A stretch of 64,000 bases of DNA from Asparagopsis taxiformis (taxonomy: Eukaryota; Rhodophyta; Florideophyceae; Bonnemaisoniales; Bonnemaisoniaceae). The stretch's first letter is position 1. Each line of letters starts with the position of its first letter. Both the position numbers and the translations under genes were made by a program. Location of the stretch: assembly GCA_030407315.1 (NCBI GenBank), contig JALQPE010000787.1, positions 1 through 64,000 of the forward strand, given 5' to 3'. The notes below the pieces were generated by a model that worked only from the letters and a program-made list of their open reading frames with translations, was not told the origin of the DNA and searched no databases. Below are positions 10,864 to 22,331 of this stretch, in pieces.

Positions 10864-12257
10864 GCCCCCTTTTCAACACCGTAGTGTCAGCAGTCTCCCG
10901 AGTTGGGTATACCTTCGGCTTTTGTGCCCTTGGGTTTATTGCTCTAAGAGAGTCACCAAGACCCTTCGCAAGGTTACGTACTGTGAGGAAGTCCTCTCCC
11001 CGTGAACGGGTAAACGTGACACGAACTGTATCCTTTACCCCAGGCTGTAGCCCTTTGAGGTAATAGTTTACCAGATCCCGCTCGGAGAAGACATTGGCAC
11101 ACAAGAGTGCTGCATCTTGTAGGCGGTCGGCATACTCTGCCTCGTCCTCATAAGGCTCTTGCTTAATGCGCGTCACTGCGTCATAAGCATCGGACAATAC
11201 ATTGTCAGTTGCGTATCGCAACAATAAAGCATGGACTGCTTGAGGCCAAGTCATCTCGCGATTAAGCTGTTTCAGCAGTTTCCTCTTCCTGCTCTCTGCA
11301 GCAATGAACTTCTGCGGTTCGCCCTCAAGGAAGTACTTGAGCAGTTTGGTAGCATGACCTTCGGAAACTCCGCACGGGTTACATGCGTCCTGAAATTCCG
11401 CGAGGAACCTCAGGATATCGATGGGTTGCGTCCCATCGAACGATGTCAGAGAGACATTAAAGTTCCGGATTTTCTCCGCCAGCTTATACAAGCTTTTGGA
11501 CTTAGCATCCGGTCCACTGGACTCAACTGGCAGTTGTCGATATTGACATATCTCTTAATCGGTAGTACCGGTACGATACCACCCGATCGAAAGCTGGTTC
11601 ACGAGCCGTAAGTGGCTCTAAGCCTGGCTCGGGCGGTCCTTCACCATCATCCTCAAACGGGTTGTCGGGTAATTATCCCATGCCGGAAGATGGCTGGATC
11701 CTTACTGGATTTCTGTCCGAGCCGGACTGAGAATCATACTCAACCAAGGCGTCTATTCGTTGAGACAAGCGCCGAGTGTTTTCGGCCATTTCCTCGAGCT
11801 GAATTGCTCTTTCGGCTGTCCTGCTTTCAGGATGAAGGGAAAAAGGTGTGGAGCTTGTTACTCCTGAGACATTACGCTGTTGCAACTCATGAACCTGAGT
11901 CTCTAGGTAGGAAACCCGCTGGTGGAAATCACTCTTGATCTTCTTCCATGCTTCGGAGAGAAAGTCAACTTGGATTTCATCCATGATGTCACGGCATAAC
12001 GCCTCTAGCTTGGGCTCCAGCTGTTCGATGGTGGACGATACTGTCGCCTGGACAATGTCCGTTTTACGATTTTGTATCGTCTCTTCTACGACTGAGCTAA
12101 ACTCAGTTTTAAATGTGGTCATCTTCTCGGTGAAGATTTGATCGGCACTTTCGTGCAGGGCTCTCAAGGCGGCTCCGCCTTCCGCGAATAACTCCGCATC
12201 GGAGGTGTCGCTTCCAGACTCTGCACCAGAGTGACCAGGAGAATTTCTCTGCGGCAT
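10864..12257 (-). pseudogene. gag: LTR-retrotransposon gag, truncated and frameshifted
   Basis: The ATG at 12257 opens a 194-codon frame with a predicted coiled coil (residues about 100-160) and ends at 11673. A second frame (from about 11570 down to 10864) contains FDGTQPIDILRFLAEFQDAC, a typical retrotransposon-gag capsid start, then WPQAVHALLLRYA, IKQEPYEDEAEYADRLQDAA and LVNYYLKGLQPGVKD. These are hallmarks of the Ty3/gypsy-type gag capsid family (assembly of virus-like particles). The two parts are in different frames. The capsid part runs directly into the ACTGTC repeat cluster, so the zinc knuckle, protease, RT and integrase are missing. It is a dead fragment on the minus strand, and its 5' LTR is expected to the right. 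Confidence 0.7.
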
Positions 12258-13660
12258 GTGGAACGATAGTTCGGTGACGAAGTAGCTAGTACGAGCTAGT
12301 GGACACGCTGTCCTTACGAAACGAAACGAACAGTCCACCCGCTGGTGTTTTGACTGTATGTTAGGTAGAACGGTAGAGATAGGTTAGCGAGTAGACACGA
12401 GCGTCACGACGCAACAATCCACGCGAGGATTACGTTAGCAAACGAGGTGGCACGTCACCGGAGTGTTCTCAACCAAGCCCGGAGGCACTACACGCAATCA
12501 GCCTTACGTGCGGCGATGGGTAGGGAGTACGCAGCTCGTCGGAGACGAAGCCTCGCTAGGCAAAACGTAAACGTAAACGTAGAAGTCAGTCGTAGACTAG
12601 AGCCGTTGCTCGTTCGATGAATTGTCCCCTTTCCCTCCCGGCACGATGCCAATACCTATATAGCCACGATGGCATCGCTTTACAGTGTAAACACTGCTCG
12701 TAACGTCCCCGAATGGGAAAGGACCTTGTGGGTCACACGTAGGGACCCGTTGGTCCGTTGGCCGTTGCCAGTACGTTCGTTGCACACGTGTGCCGGTTGC
12801 GCGCGCGCATGCGCCAGCAATGTTCGTGCATTGCTGTCGCCGGTCGTGTCCGCCGAAATTCGAATTCCGCGGAAACGTAAATATTTGCAATTTCGGAATT
12901 GCCACGTATACTACACGGCATAATGCCAATGCTGTCGACCAGCTTTATGGAAGACACGCAGATTGTTATGCGAAAGTGCGATATGAATCTCTGGATTCTA
13001 GGTCGAGAGACCAATGTAGTAGCTAGATGCCTACAGGGTCCCCAGCCTCGGTAGCGAGGTGAGCGGTAGAGCAAACGAATCCAAAAGATTCACGCTGCTT
13101 TCGCGTTGGCGGTAAGCCAATAATCCACGTTAAGTGGGAGGGTGCTCACGCGCTGGGCGTATCGATGGAGCAAGGGACGTAAAATATAGAGCCACGAAGC
13201 TGGTGAGAGCGTTGTCTCAAGAGGAGGGAATCTCGAACTGAGATAAACGGCAAGCCCGCGAAGTGCTGTGTCAATGGGGTCGTAAGTCCCAATAACTTTA
13301 CGGTACCTTTTCAGGCTAGGCGCCCTCCGCTAGTCGGAGGGGCTTAGGTACTAGTAGTTAGTCTAAATAAAGCTACACTATTGGCTATTGATTAGGGTAT
13401 GCATGCGAGCTGCATGAACCCAAGTGGTTGCCCAATAGTATTGGTTGTAGCCGGATCGGCAGGTGCAAGATTATTGCATAGAATACAGGTAGTGTAATAT
13501 ATGTTACTAGTTTACAGTGTAAAGGCGCTCGGCCAAAATAAATTACCCCGTGTGGGTCAGTCGTAGTGGACCCGAGGTCCGGTAAGCACTCAGCTTACCT
13601 GTAAGGTAGTTTACAGTGAGGGAGGGTCCTACACGTGAGCCTCGTGGGCAGTTGGACAGC
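12258..13660. mobile_element. Probable LTR/leader region of the gag-bearing retroelement
   Basis: About 1.4 kb without a convincing coding frame lies 5' of the minus-strand gag. That is where the leader and 5' LTR of that element should be. Short TTTACAGTGTAAA-like palindromes recur near 12680, 13512 and 13610. I could not fix TG...CA borders or a primer-binding site, and no second LTR copy is in the window. Assignment is by position only. Confidence 0.35.
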
Positions 13661-14020
13661 TTACCTGAATGGCGAGTCCCGGGCTGGGACTTGGCCAATC
13701 ATGTGGCAGTACGTGCCTATTCGGGGTAAGCCCAAAATACTTACTACAGTGGAAGTTGGCGTCACGGTAGCGTCCACAGTCGCGACGACGTCGGAAAGCG
13801 CAGCGCCGTCACCCCCGCGTCCGCTCGACGATGCCGCTGCGCCCGCGTTCGAGGAAGAGGCCTGCGCCATGGACATGTAATAAGGGGTCTCGGGGCTCGT
13901 TGGAAAAGGAATCGAAACGTGCGCATTGGACGGAGAAGCATGGGGCGTAGGCACAGTTTCGTTGCCAGGAGGCGCGCCGGCTCGGAGCCAACCGGGAAGC
14001 GACTCATTGTCTTGCGCCAT
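13661..14020 (-). pseudogene. Possible second gag N-terminal fragment (Ser/Ala/Pro-rich)
   Basis: The ATG at 14020 starts 119 codons beginning MAQDNESLPGWLRAG, followed by low-complexity Ser, Ala, Thr and Pro. Hydrophilic, low-complexity N-termini of this kind precede the capsid domain in many retrotransposon gags, and the fragment sits among other retroelement pieces. No capsid motif follows. It could equally be a chance frame. Confidence 0.3.
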
Positions 14021-14073
14021 CGGTAAGCGTGCGCGCGTACGACGGAGACGAGGAAGCGAGCGCGAGTGGCAAG

Positions 14074-14145
14074 ATGGAACAGAGAGAAGGAGGAAATATG
14101 GAACAGAGAGAAGGAGGAAATATGGAACAGAGAGAAGAAGGAGGA
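14074..14145. repeat. Three tandem copies of a 24-bp purine-rich unit
   Basis: The unit starts ATGGAACAGAGAGAAGGA and is repeated at 14074, 14098 and 14122, the third copy being slightly diverged. The unit is a multiple of three and keeps the frame in both directions. It lies between a gag-like fragment and a possible LTR. Confidence 0.8.
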
Positions 14146-14227
14146 AAGAGAGCAGAGGAGAACACGATGATGATGCGCACGAGGAGATGAAGCGCGAGGA
14201 CGCGCTTCGAAGTTAGTCGGGGGGAGT

Positions 14228-14610
14228 GTGACGCAATTTATTTCGTCGACGAGCGCGCGTTCGCTGCGATTGCGTCGGGATGAATTCGCGTGCATCTATC
14301 TTAGTTAGTTAGTAAGCGAGCGTACGCGTGGCGTTTTGATTACGTGTCACGGAGCGTCGATGCGAGCGCGTGTGCGCGAACGTTGCCACGAAACCGCGAG
14401 CCCGGCGCCACGTGTAGCGATTTTTACGGATTTCCCTTTTACTTCCCTTTTTGGGTTTTTTAAGACGAAAGTCTTTTTCCCAAATATTTCCCTTTTGCGT
14501 GCGAGCGAGCGGCCGCCGGCCGGCCTCGTAAGGACAACCTGTCCTTAGTAGTTAGCTATTAATGGTCGTTCTGCTTCGCACCTTACCAATAAACAGCCAG
14601 CATCTTCGCA
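14228..14610 (+). mobile_element. Possible solo or partial LTR
   Basis: A run GGGGGGAG immediately precedes TGTGACGC. This looks like a polypurine tract followed by the TG of an LTR start. An AATAAA lies near 14588, a plausible polyadenylation signal within an LTR, and CA dinucleotides follow. No second copy is seen, so the borders and orientation are tentative. Confidence 0.3.
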
Positions 14611-15003
14611 GCTACGAGTTAAGCGTTTAGCGAATCGCGAGGACCGATTGCGTTAAAACGTTGCGTGCGAGGTTGCTCACGATCGCCGACGTTCGCGTGC
14701 GCGCTACGCATAAACCGATCGTCGAACAGCGTCGCACCGCGATAGCGCGCGTTGCGCCGCACGCCACTAGGCCAGGGATTTACGACCCCTATGTGGATCG
14801 CGTTGTGCTCGAGTTTACTCGGTGATCTCACCCTGAGATCACGGCTTGCGCCGGCCCGCGAATCCCGTGTTGCGATCGATCCCTACGCGTTCCGCCGTTG
14901 TACCACCCGTTCGCCATCGCGACCGAGCGACGCGCGAAACGCAAGTTCCTCCAGCGCGATCCGGTTCACCTTGCCCTGACACGGCTGCAATTCTAGAACT
15001 CCC

Positions 15004-15375
15004 TTAGCGATCGCCACCCCGGCTGGTCCTACAGTTGCGTCCTTGCGAAGTTATCCCGGTCGGGGTGACCGCCTTCTCGGAGCGAGCGGGAGTTTCAACG
15101 ACTTTGCCAGCCGGCGATTCCTGTGCAGTTGGAGCCTTCGAGGAAGTCGAACGAGTCCGAGTGGACTGCTGAGCAGCGGTGGCTGGGGAAGCGCTCGTCG
15201 CGGGAGCAGAAGACGACTTGGTCGGTGTTGGCACGACCCCTGTGCGGGACGAAGACGCTTGATGATAGGCCGTAGGACTACGGACGCTCTAGCGCGTAGT
15301 CGGACGGTTGGGCAAGCCCATATCTTCCCTTTCCTCCTCTGAGGATTCGAATTGAATCGGCGCGCGGGGGGCCAT
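15004..15375 (-). pseudogene. Possible third gag-like N-terminal fragment
   Basis: The ATG at 15375 opens a short acidic frame (MAPRAPIQFESSEEEREDMG) that soon stops. A neighbouring frame (15234-15004) then carries a Ser/Thr/Ala/Pro-rich stretch similar in style to the fragment at 13661-14020. This fits another broken retroelement gag reading leftwards. The evidence is composition and context only. Confidence 0.3.
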
Positions 15376-16600
15376 CTTAAATCCAGTAAAGGCTGTGAGA
15401 GACGTTGGTGATAAATGCTCTGTGCGGGATAAACTAATGGCCTATTGGCTTAAATCTCCGGCATTGGAGCTGCGGTATTCAACCCTTATGGGGGATCGCA
15501 AGGCGATTGGCCGGGATGACGAAGGCCTCAAGACGGCACCGCACATGCGATCACGCGGTTGATTATCTTGCGAATTGATTCAAAAACCCTTTGAGGGATG
15601 ACGGAAGAGACGCAAGTAACAATGCAATTGGACACCGAAGGGGTGAGGCGTGGTGCAGTTGATGGATCAATGCAACCGATGGTGTCAATTCCAAAGTGGA
15701 AATTGTCTGGTGGATCTTCGCAAGAGTCCGATGGACAACAAAAATAGTGCACTCGCGTCGGACGCAGGAAAATTTTTGAATGCAGAAATGCAATGGCTAT
15801 CGCCGAAAATTCGTAATTTTTAATTTTGTCGGGCCACAAATCTCTCAGGAGGGGGCCATGTCGTACCGCCTGGTTGTCCTCTCATACTGAGCCTTGTCGC
15901 CTCCCTATTGGGTACCCACTTAAGGGATGTGCCAATCACAAGGCACCAGCCAACTGGGCGTTTTTCCTGTAATTGGGACTAGCGCAAGGCTGTAAATACC
16001 CTACTCGGGCCTATCGGCCCCGGCCAAGACCCCACAAGGGATAAGTTTCTAACTTAAGCTGATCAGCTTTACATTACAATGTAAACCTAACTGGCAATAA
16101 CCTCGCGGGTAGGCGAGTGCCGTTAACTGGGCTCTGGTTGGTCAATAACTGGATATTTATTCCTAACCACTAACCCTAGCTTACAGTATACTTAGTATAA
16201 ATACGCCACTGGAATAGCCAGTAGGCTCGGTCTCTAGAGTAACGTAAACTCAAGTGTAATTACGACCCATTGTAACAGTGTTCGCATACCTATTGTTCAA
16301 CCCCTCTCCGGGAAAACCTTAGGGTTAGCCAACAGTTCGACGGATTACGTCACTCGCTCCATTAATACGCACTTCGCGTGAGCACTACAATCGCACAACC
16401 CCATCCGGGTAGCGATACCATCTCCCTTACGAGACTACCCGCTGGGTACACTATAAGGTTCATCTGCTCTACCACCTCCTCTACCGAGGCTCGGGACACC
16501 TGTCGGGTGGTTTGCCGCTCCCGCGGATTTTCTACCTGCTACAGTAGTGTCGATGACGGAGGTAGGAAATACTGTCTACATTGTTGTAAATGGAGTCTTA
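15376..16600. mobile_element. Non-coding retroelement-like region (possible LTR)
   Basis: It sits 5' of the minus-strand gag-like fragment, the expected place of its LTR. It contains TATAAATA at 16196-16203 and a TTTACATTACAATGTAAA palindrome near 16070, similar to palindromes at 12.7-13.6 kb. No coding frame is supported. A minus-strand frame at 15528-15839 has no recognisable domain. Confidence 0.3.
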
Positions 16601-17983
16601 CATTGCGTAGAAAAGATATAGATGTTGTGGGTAAAGTGAAGTATCCAAAGAATGATTGAAGTTCGTCGATGTACGTCATGGAGATAGGGAGAAACAAGAT
16701 GTAAAATTTCCATTCGTTGTTCGACAGTTTAGCTCGAAAGAACTGATGACTGCCGTGTTTTGAACGACAGTTACGACTGGTTTTCAACATTGCATACTTT
16801 GGTAATATTGAGATGAAAAGCTTAGATTTTTAAAATTTGAGACTATAGCTTGAGTGTATTCTCACTGGTAGTACGTATCTTTTTACGATAAAAGATATTT
16901 CAAGATCTATGATCTAGAATGAGTGACGTGCATGGCATACAAGTGTGTTACCGCACGCCCCAGCTAATCAGGTTATCCGGAACGTCCTTTGGGCTGATGC
17001 TGGATTTGCATGGTACCACTTGGCATATGCGGCACTGATTTATGATTGGTGCCTGCCGGACGACGCAGGATTATCGTTAGGACACATTTACCCTCCGCAC
17101 CACGGATAGATTGTTCGCTCCCCGGATTTGATAAAACGTAGTGTAAGCATGACACGTGCAATACCGGTTAGTTTATTTTCCATCAAACTTGTGGAAACTC
17201 TCAAGAGACTGATTTTGACAAATCTTTGATACAAGGAAACATGTACCTCCACGCTTAAACTCCGGTCGACGATCCCAAGCTCTTGGGATCGTGAACTTCG
17301 ACCCTCTTCTCGTTGTTAAGGAATCTTGAAACGTTGATGTTCTTTCAGTGGGATGTTCTCCTTGTTACCCGAAAACACAGAAATGGAATTAGGTAATCAC
17401 AGGATTTCCTCGGGAATCATCAGTGCAAAATAGTATGCCCCTTGACCCGCAAATTACCTATAAATACATTTTGTTGTGCAAAGTGTGAAAATGCAATACC
17501 TTTGGTCACTCACCAACAATGGTTGCAAGAGACATTGTTGATGAATGGGTTGTTGAATAGGAAAGCAGCAGAGCTGCTCCAATCATGACTTGCTGAGATG
17601 ATATGAGACTGTGTAAGTTCACCGATGTATATTAATAATTATGTCGGTTTGTACGGGTTACAAGGGTAATTCCCTCGAGTGGTCTGATTACCCAACGTTT
17701 CAGTACGCACTCCGATGCACTCATAACAGGTAAGAGAAAGAGGCAAATTGGCGGAATCCCGAACCACTCGAGATGGAACACTGCTCATTGCCGTCATCGT
17801 ACAAGCCGATTTCGAACAGGAGAACAAATTACAGGAATGGAGAATCGAAATGATGTAGACATTACTAGCATGCAAATCAAAGGTCTGAGATCAAGTCAGG
17901 AATGTGTACATCAGAACAATGCAGCACCCGGATCCGACAAACGAAGCGGGGACGGCAACTTTATTATGAATAGGGGACTATAT
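16601..17983. other. Intergenic region without a recognisable gene
   Basis: AT-richer DNA between the retroelement cluster and the first gene of the island. A short perfect palindrome GATCCCAAGCTCTTGGGATC lies near 17272-17291. The open frames here are short and lack protein-like composition. Confidence 0.5.
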
Positions 17984-19165
17984 CTAGAAAGTGGTGTCGC
18001 GGTCTCGTGAGATAGCAATCGGATCTCGTTCAAGCGATGGAACATCGCCAGACTCCTCCGCAATACTGCCGGCGTTGAGACTCATGGCGGCGTCGGAAAT
18101 GGCGCCAGAGCCATCGCCACCGGCCATCAGTCTTTCCTGTGAGTCAAATGTGATGGGCACGGACTGCCCTTCACGATCTGGAAGAGCCTCATCAACGCGC
18201 GCTTCGTTAGGAGCAGGTTGTGGGACAATGGCGGGTGGAGGCGGGGGCAGTTCTGGTGGAGGTGGGGGTGGTGATGGTGATGGAGCTGTCGAGGTTTCGA
18301 GCGGTTTGACGAGTCCGAGCACTGCGGAGTTGTCTCCAATTTCGTCGCGTTCAAAGCGTGTGCGAATGTCGATAAAGTCTGTACGGGAAGCTGCGGGGCC
18401 TGCACCTAGGACGTAATCGTGGGGTGGGGGCGTCGGGCCGCGTGGGACAAGTGGAATAGGTTGGGGATCGCCGGCACCTGTGAGTTCAGCCTTATCGACT
18501 AGGCCGCCCGCGACGGCTGCACCCGACGCGTCGACGGCAGGACCGAGGTTGCGGGCGTCGTCCGGGTTGAGATATGCGGCGGGAGGCGGTGGTGGCGGCG
18601 CGGTGACGGCGGCGTCAGCGGTGTTGTAGACACCCGAAGGTGGGGGTTGTTGTTGCTTTCTACGCCGTAAAATGCAACAAAGCAGGAGGAGGAGGAGGAG
18701 GAGTGCCAAGGCGCCGGCAAGAGTTCCCCAGATTATGGCAGCTCTGTTGGTTTCACCATCGAGTGTGTCAGGATCGGCAACGATTGGGACGGGGGTGGGC
18801 TCGGCGGTTACGACGGGGGTGGCGGAGGATGGTGGTGGTTGGGTTACTGGGATGGGGGAAGTGATGACGGGAGAGGGCGATGGGGATTGCGGGATCGGTG
18901 ATGGGGAGATGGATGGAGTTGGGGATGGCGGAATGGGCGAAGCGGAAGCGGATGGAGGTGGTGTTTGGGATGGTGTTGGTGATGGGGTGGCTGACGGTGC
19001 ATCGAGTGTGGGTTGGTCGCCGGATTCGGTATCAGGAATGGGCTCGATCACTCCGTCGTCTTGTTGGCGTTGCAGCGGGAGTGCATGTGTAGTGAGGATA
19101 AGAGTGCAAACGAGGGAGATGAAGAGGACGAGGCGAGGGAGTGGCCGTTGCGGCCGCACCGCCAT
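17984..19165 (-). CDS. Type I membrane protein with proline-rich ectodomain and tail
   Basis: 393 aa from the ATG at 19165, chosen because it places a clear signal peptide at the very N-terminus (residues 1-27, ending TTHA). The ectodomain (about 28-140) is a Ser/Pro/Thr stalk likely to be O-glycosylated. Residues about 142-166 form one transmembrane helix with a run of Leu, followed by the stop-transfer RRRK. The cytoplasmic tail holds several polyproline runs (PPPPPP) of the kind bound by EVH1, SH3 or profilin, and ends in an acidic/serine-rich segment. I recognise no enzyme domain. It could be a cell-surface or secretory-pathway adaptor. It shares the signal peptide, stalk, helix and tail layout of the proteases further right, but no sequence motif. 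Confidence 0.7.
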   Translation of the reverse strand: MAVRPQRPLPRLVLFISLVCTLILTTHALPLQRQQDDGVIEPIPDTESGDQPTLDAPSATPSPTPSQTPPPSASASPIPPSPTPSISPSPIPQSPSPSPVITSPIPVTQPPPSSATPVVTAEPTPVPIVADPDTLDGETNRAAIIWGTLAGALALLLLLLLLCCILRRRKQQQPPPSGVYNTADAAVTAPPPPPPAAYLNPDDARNLGPAVDASGAAVAGGLVDKAELTGAGDPQPIPLVPRGPTPPPHDYVLGAGPAASRTDFIDIRTRFERDEIGDNSAVLGLVKPLETSTAPSPSPPPPPPELPPPPPAIVPQPAPNEARVDEALPDREGQSVPITFDSQERLMAGGDGSGAISDAAMSLNAGSIAEESGDVPSLERDPIAISRDRDTTF

Positions 19166-21398
19166 TTTACAAGGCAGACGGGCGGCGGATCGGGAGGTGT
19201 CGGATGGTCGCAACGATGGGCGGGGGGGATCGGGGAGGACGGCGAAGCGCTCCGGGGGCTGTAGAGGAGCTTCGGGGGGACGAAAGGTTGGGGTAAAGCG
19301 AGCGCGAAGGATAAGTGTGTTGTCCGCGGTGCAGCGTCGATTGATGAATGTAACCGAGCAAGTTACGATACGGAGCATGCGGTTGTCACGCGTGACGAGG
19401 CGAATAAGGAAACGGCAGTGTATGGCTCGGCGTCATTTGGTTTTGCTTTACCCTAAAAGGAAGTATGTTATGCCAAACGTGGAAGGGAGAGGTTGCTTCA
19501 TCGCTGGCGATGAAATTTGGCCCGAATGCGGTCTATTTTTACGCTTATTGCCACGCATCCACGTCCGCCACGTATCTTTCCCCATTGTTCTCAAAACGGT
19601 CATGTCGTATGCTGCCACTTGTCATTCGTAACGCATCGCTTGAAAATCCGTTACTGCCATATCTTCCAACATCACTACATTCGAGCCGTTGCTGTCCTGT
19701 GGTGCCCCTGCGCTCTACGCCGTACTCTGCTGCGCTGCGCAGCGCAGCGCAGTCGACCAAGCGATACTTCCTAAAATTTCCATCGCGAGCTAGGACCGTT
19801 ACACTTTGCTTTTCCCGTGGATAACATGTTGTGCGATCCGCTCGAAACGTTTCCCTGTAACATACCGCCTGCCGATCACTCTCACGCACACAAACTGCCG
19901 CCGTCGTCCCCTAACCAACGGTGGTAGCAACCGTTTTGTAAGCGTAATTTGCTTGAGCGCCGTGAGAAATGCTGCGTACTACATCCATCTATTTGGCGCT
20001 ATTTGATATTGTGTTGATTTTTGGAAACGCTTCCTCACACTTCTGTAATTTCTCAATTTGCAAATTCACCAATCAAACGCAAATTAGCCCCTCTTGATAT
20101 TAACATATCGCTCGCCGGCCGACCCCTCCACACACCAATCACAGCCGCTCATGTAGACGCTTCTCTCCATGTTCCCCACCATCAGACGATATTCAACCGG
20201 TAACGAGCGCTCTACAATTCTGCTGGCTGAACGCACTACCCTATTGCAGTTTGTCAATTAACGAAAGTGGTCCCCATATCACGAGCTCAGCTAATGTGGC
20301 TGCACACTGCAGTGTAATGTTACTTCTCGACGTTGCATATAATACTAACAGGCAGTGATCGGAGCATGCTTTCCAGCCTATTGATTCAACGAGTCCGTAT
20401 GTTTGCGGGAAATGTATGTACGACAGGTCGATCAAAGCCACTGTATAGACTTTTCACGGTTTTTAGGCACAAAACTGCTCTACGATGGACGAAAAATAGC
20501 CGTTACGGGTTGAGACTGCCGCTCGGCGTAGTGCCATCGTAGGAAACTAACTAAAGGCGTACCCAACTGTGTGAAGGCGTGCAACTTTTGCGATGCGTTC
20601 ATACAGGTGGTGTGACATTGAAACTTCTAGGACTAGCTAGAATGCACAGGAGTGATAGATGATAATGAAGTACCCTTTAGCAGGACTCGAAAAATTCCCT
20701 CCGCGCGCAAGTTGGAAAATATATAGTGCTCGGTGATGTGATATTCATCTCTTGGTGGCGGCGGTGAAATGGATCTTTGATTAAAGATCCAAATCACTTT
20801 GAATCAAAGAGACAATTGGCTGGACGCAAGTAATGTACGGGACGTACTAGAGCAGATGTCAAACACGATAACCTAAATGCATACCATACGCGAAACCTGG
20901 ATGCAACACGCAGGCAAGTACAAAATGTCAGTTGGCACCAGCACTGGCCAGCATCACAACAGTGCTGAGCTCAAGCAAGTTTGATAGCGTCAGGTGTCCC
21001 CCGCCTCAAACGCCACCGACGGATGGATGCACCTGTATGTTGCAATCGACGCCATCAACCAATGACACATATTCGCTGTATTCGGCACTGACGAATGCCA
21101 CCTGTTGTTTGACAAAACTACAAATCTCTCAGATACCTTCGACATACCAGACCCACAACACTGTCCAATCTATTCTCCCCGCCATGTATCTCACCGCTTT
21201 GCTTTTGCCACTTGCGCAGCAATTGGACCCCATCAATTCCGCGACAACATGTCTATCGACCAGCCACCCACTTGTGCTACACTCCTTTGCTCCAACACTG
21301 CCATTCACTGTCCAACGCCCGTCTTAAACATTTCCCTCCCATTCCCCACCTAGCGTCCACCCACAGCCCCGCTCCATCGTCGCTTCCCATCTGTCCTC
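19166..21398. other. Divergent intergenic region, no gene seen
   Basis: About 2.2 kb between a minus-strand and a plus-strand gene, so both promoters should be here. A short GCGCAGC repeat lies near 19735-19750. GGATCTTTGATTAAAGATCC near 20770 is a perfect palindrome. Long plus-strand frames that overlap the preceding gene are antisense shadows. No RNA gene was recognised. Confidence 0.5.
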
Positions 21399-22331
21399 AT
21401 GTTCCTCCGCCACTCTTTTGTCACTATTCTGCTTCCACTTTTGCTCGGCGCCGTCGTTCCAGTCCGAGCCGGACCGCACCGTGCAAACAATTCACCCGAT
21501 GCTCACATGCTAATATCGGCTCCGCCCGATCGTTATTTCGCAACCCTCTACACCCATCTATCATCTTCTCTCGCACTCCCACACTTCATTTCCGCCGTCA
21601 ACCCATTCAATCGTGCTGCGTCAATCTCTCAATCAAACACCACCCAATTCTCCCTGCACGATCAACTCAAAGTTGTGATTTCCGAACCGCGTCTTTCTAA
21701 CGTCAAGCGAATTCGCGTTCGCGCTGTATTGTCCTCCAATGTATATCTAAATGTCTATGTTGACCAAGTTGACAGTGCCGACATTCCCATTCAATTCTCA
21801 AGGCAGGTTCGCCTTGAACAACCAGTGGATAGTGCTTCCCCTGTCAAAATTCGCATCTTATACGATAGTAGTGTGGCTGTAGCGGTACAGTTGCTCCTTC
21901 AGAAGCAAACTGCAGTACTCAGGCGTGTGGTGGCTGCGTGCGATGCCTTCACCTGGCCTGCAAGGTTGGATTGTCTGTTTGCTTCCGCTGCGGAACGATG
22001 TTCGGCTGGTCGCCTGCAACAGGCGCAAAGCAAGTTGCTCGACAAGTCATGCCGCAGAATGTGTGCACAGCGAGTGCTAGCAGATTGTTCACGCAACGGT
22101 ATTGATTTTATGAATAGAGCACTTCATACGCTGTCACGATCTTTCTATGCTTCAATTACATCTGCCATACTCTTCATGTTCATTGGCGGCGCAATTCTCA
22201 CCATTTCAACCTTTGCGGAGGATTTTCACGGCACAGCCTTGTACATGATCCATTCCAGCACCAACCGCATTAAACATGTCATCAAGGTTCTGTATGGTAA
22301 TCGGCGCGGTGATGAAGTTTCACACGCATGA
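21399..22331 (+). CDS. Secretory-pathway single-pass membrane protein, unknown family
   Basis: 310 aa from the ATG at 21399. Residues 1-24 form a signal peptide (hydrophobic core ending VRAG). Residues about 90-170 look like a beta-rich domain, with alternating hydrophobic strands (QLKVVISEP, VRAVLSSNVYLNVYVDQV, VKIRILYDSSVAVAVQLLL). A Cys-rich segment follows (about 180-235, with C-R-R-M-C and C-S). A probable transmembrane helix lies at about 250-272 (SITSAILFMFIGGAILTIS), then a short basic tail. I do not recognise the family. The beta-rich part is loosely similar in style to the N-terminal region of the proteases at 40.9 and 43.4 kb, but I cannot show homology by eye. Confidence 0.65.
   Translation: MFLRHSFVTILLPLLLGAVVPVRAGPHRANNSPDAHMLISAPPDRYFATLYTHLSSSLALPHFISAVNPFNRAASISQSNTTQFSLHDQLKVVISEPRLSNVKRIRVRAVLSSNVYLNVYVDQVDSADIPIQFSRQVRLEQPVDSASPVKIRILYDSSVAVAVQLLLQKQTAVLRRVVAACDAFTWPARLDCLFASAAERCSAGRLQQAQSKLLDKSCRRMCAQRVLADCSRNGIDFMNRALHTLSRSFYASITSAILFMFIGGAILTISTFAEDFHGTALYMIHSSTNRIKHVIKVLYGNRRGDEVSHA

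Noticed and set aside
13041..13330. Structured, rRNA-like or snRNA-like stretch
   Set aside because: It has short hairpins but no conserved rRNA, U-snRNA or SRP core motif; better explained as retroelement leader/LTR sequence.
15528..15839. Possible RT/RNase H fragment on the minus strand
   Set aside because: No YxDD, DD pair or RNase H motif could be found in any frame.
18672..19631. 319-codon plus-strand frame rich in Gly, Asp and Arg
   Set aside because: It is the antisense of the proline/serine-rich membrane protein; its composition is a mirror of that gene.
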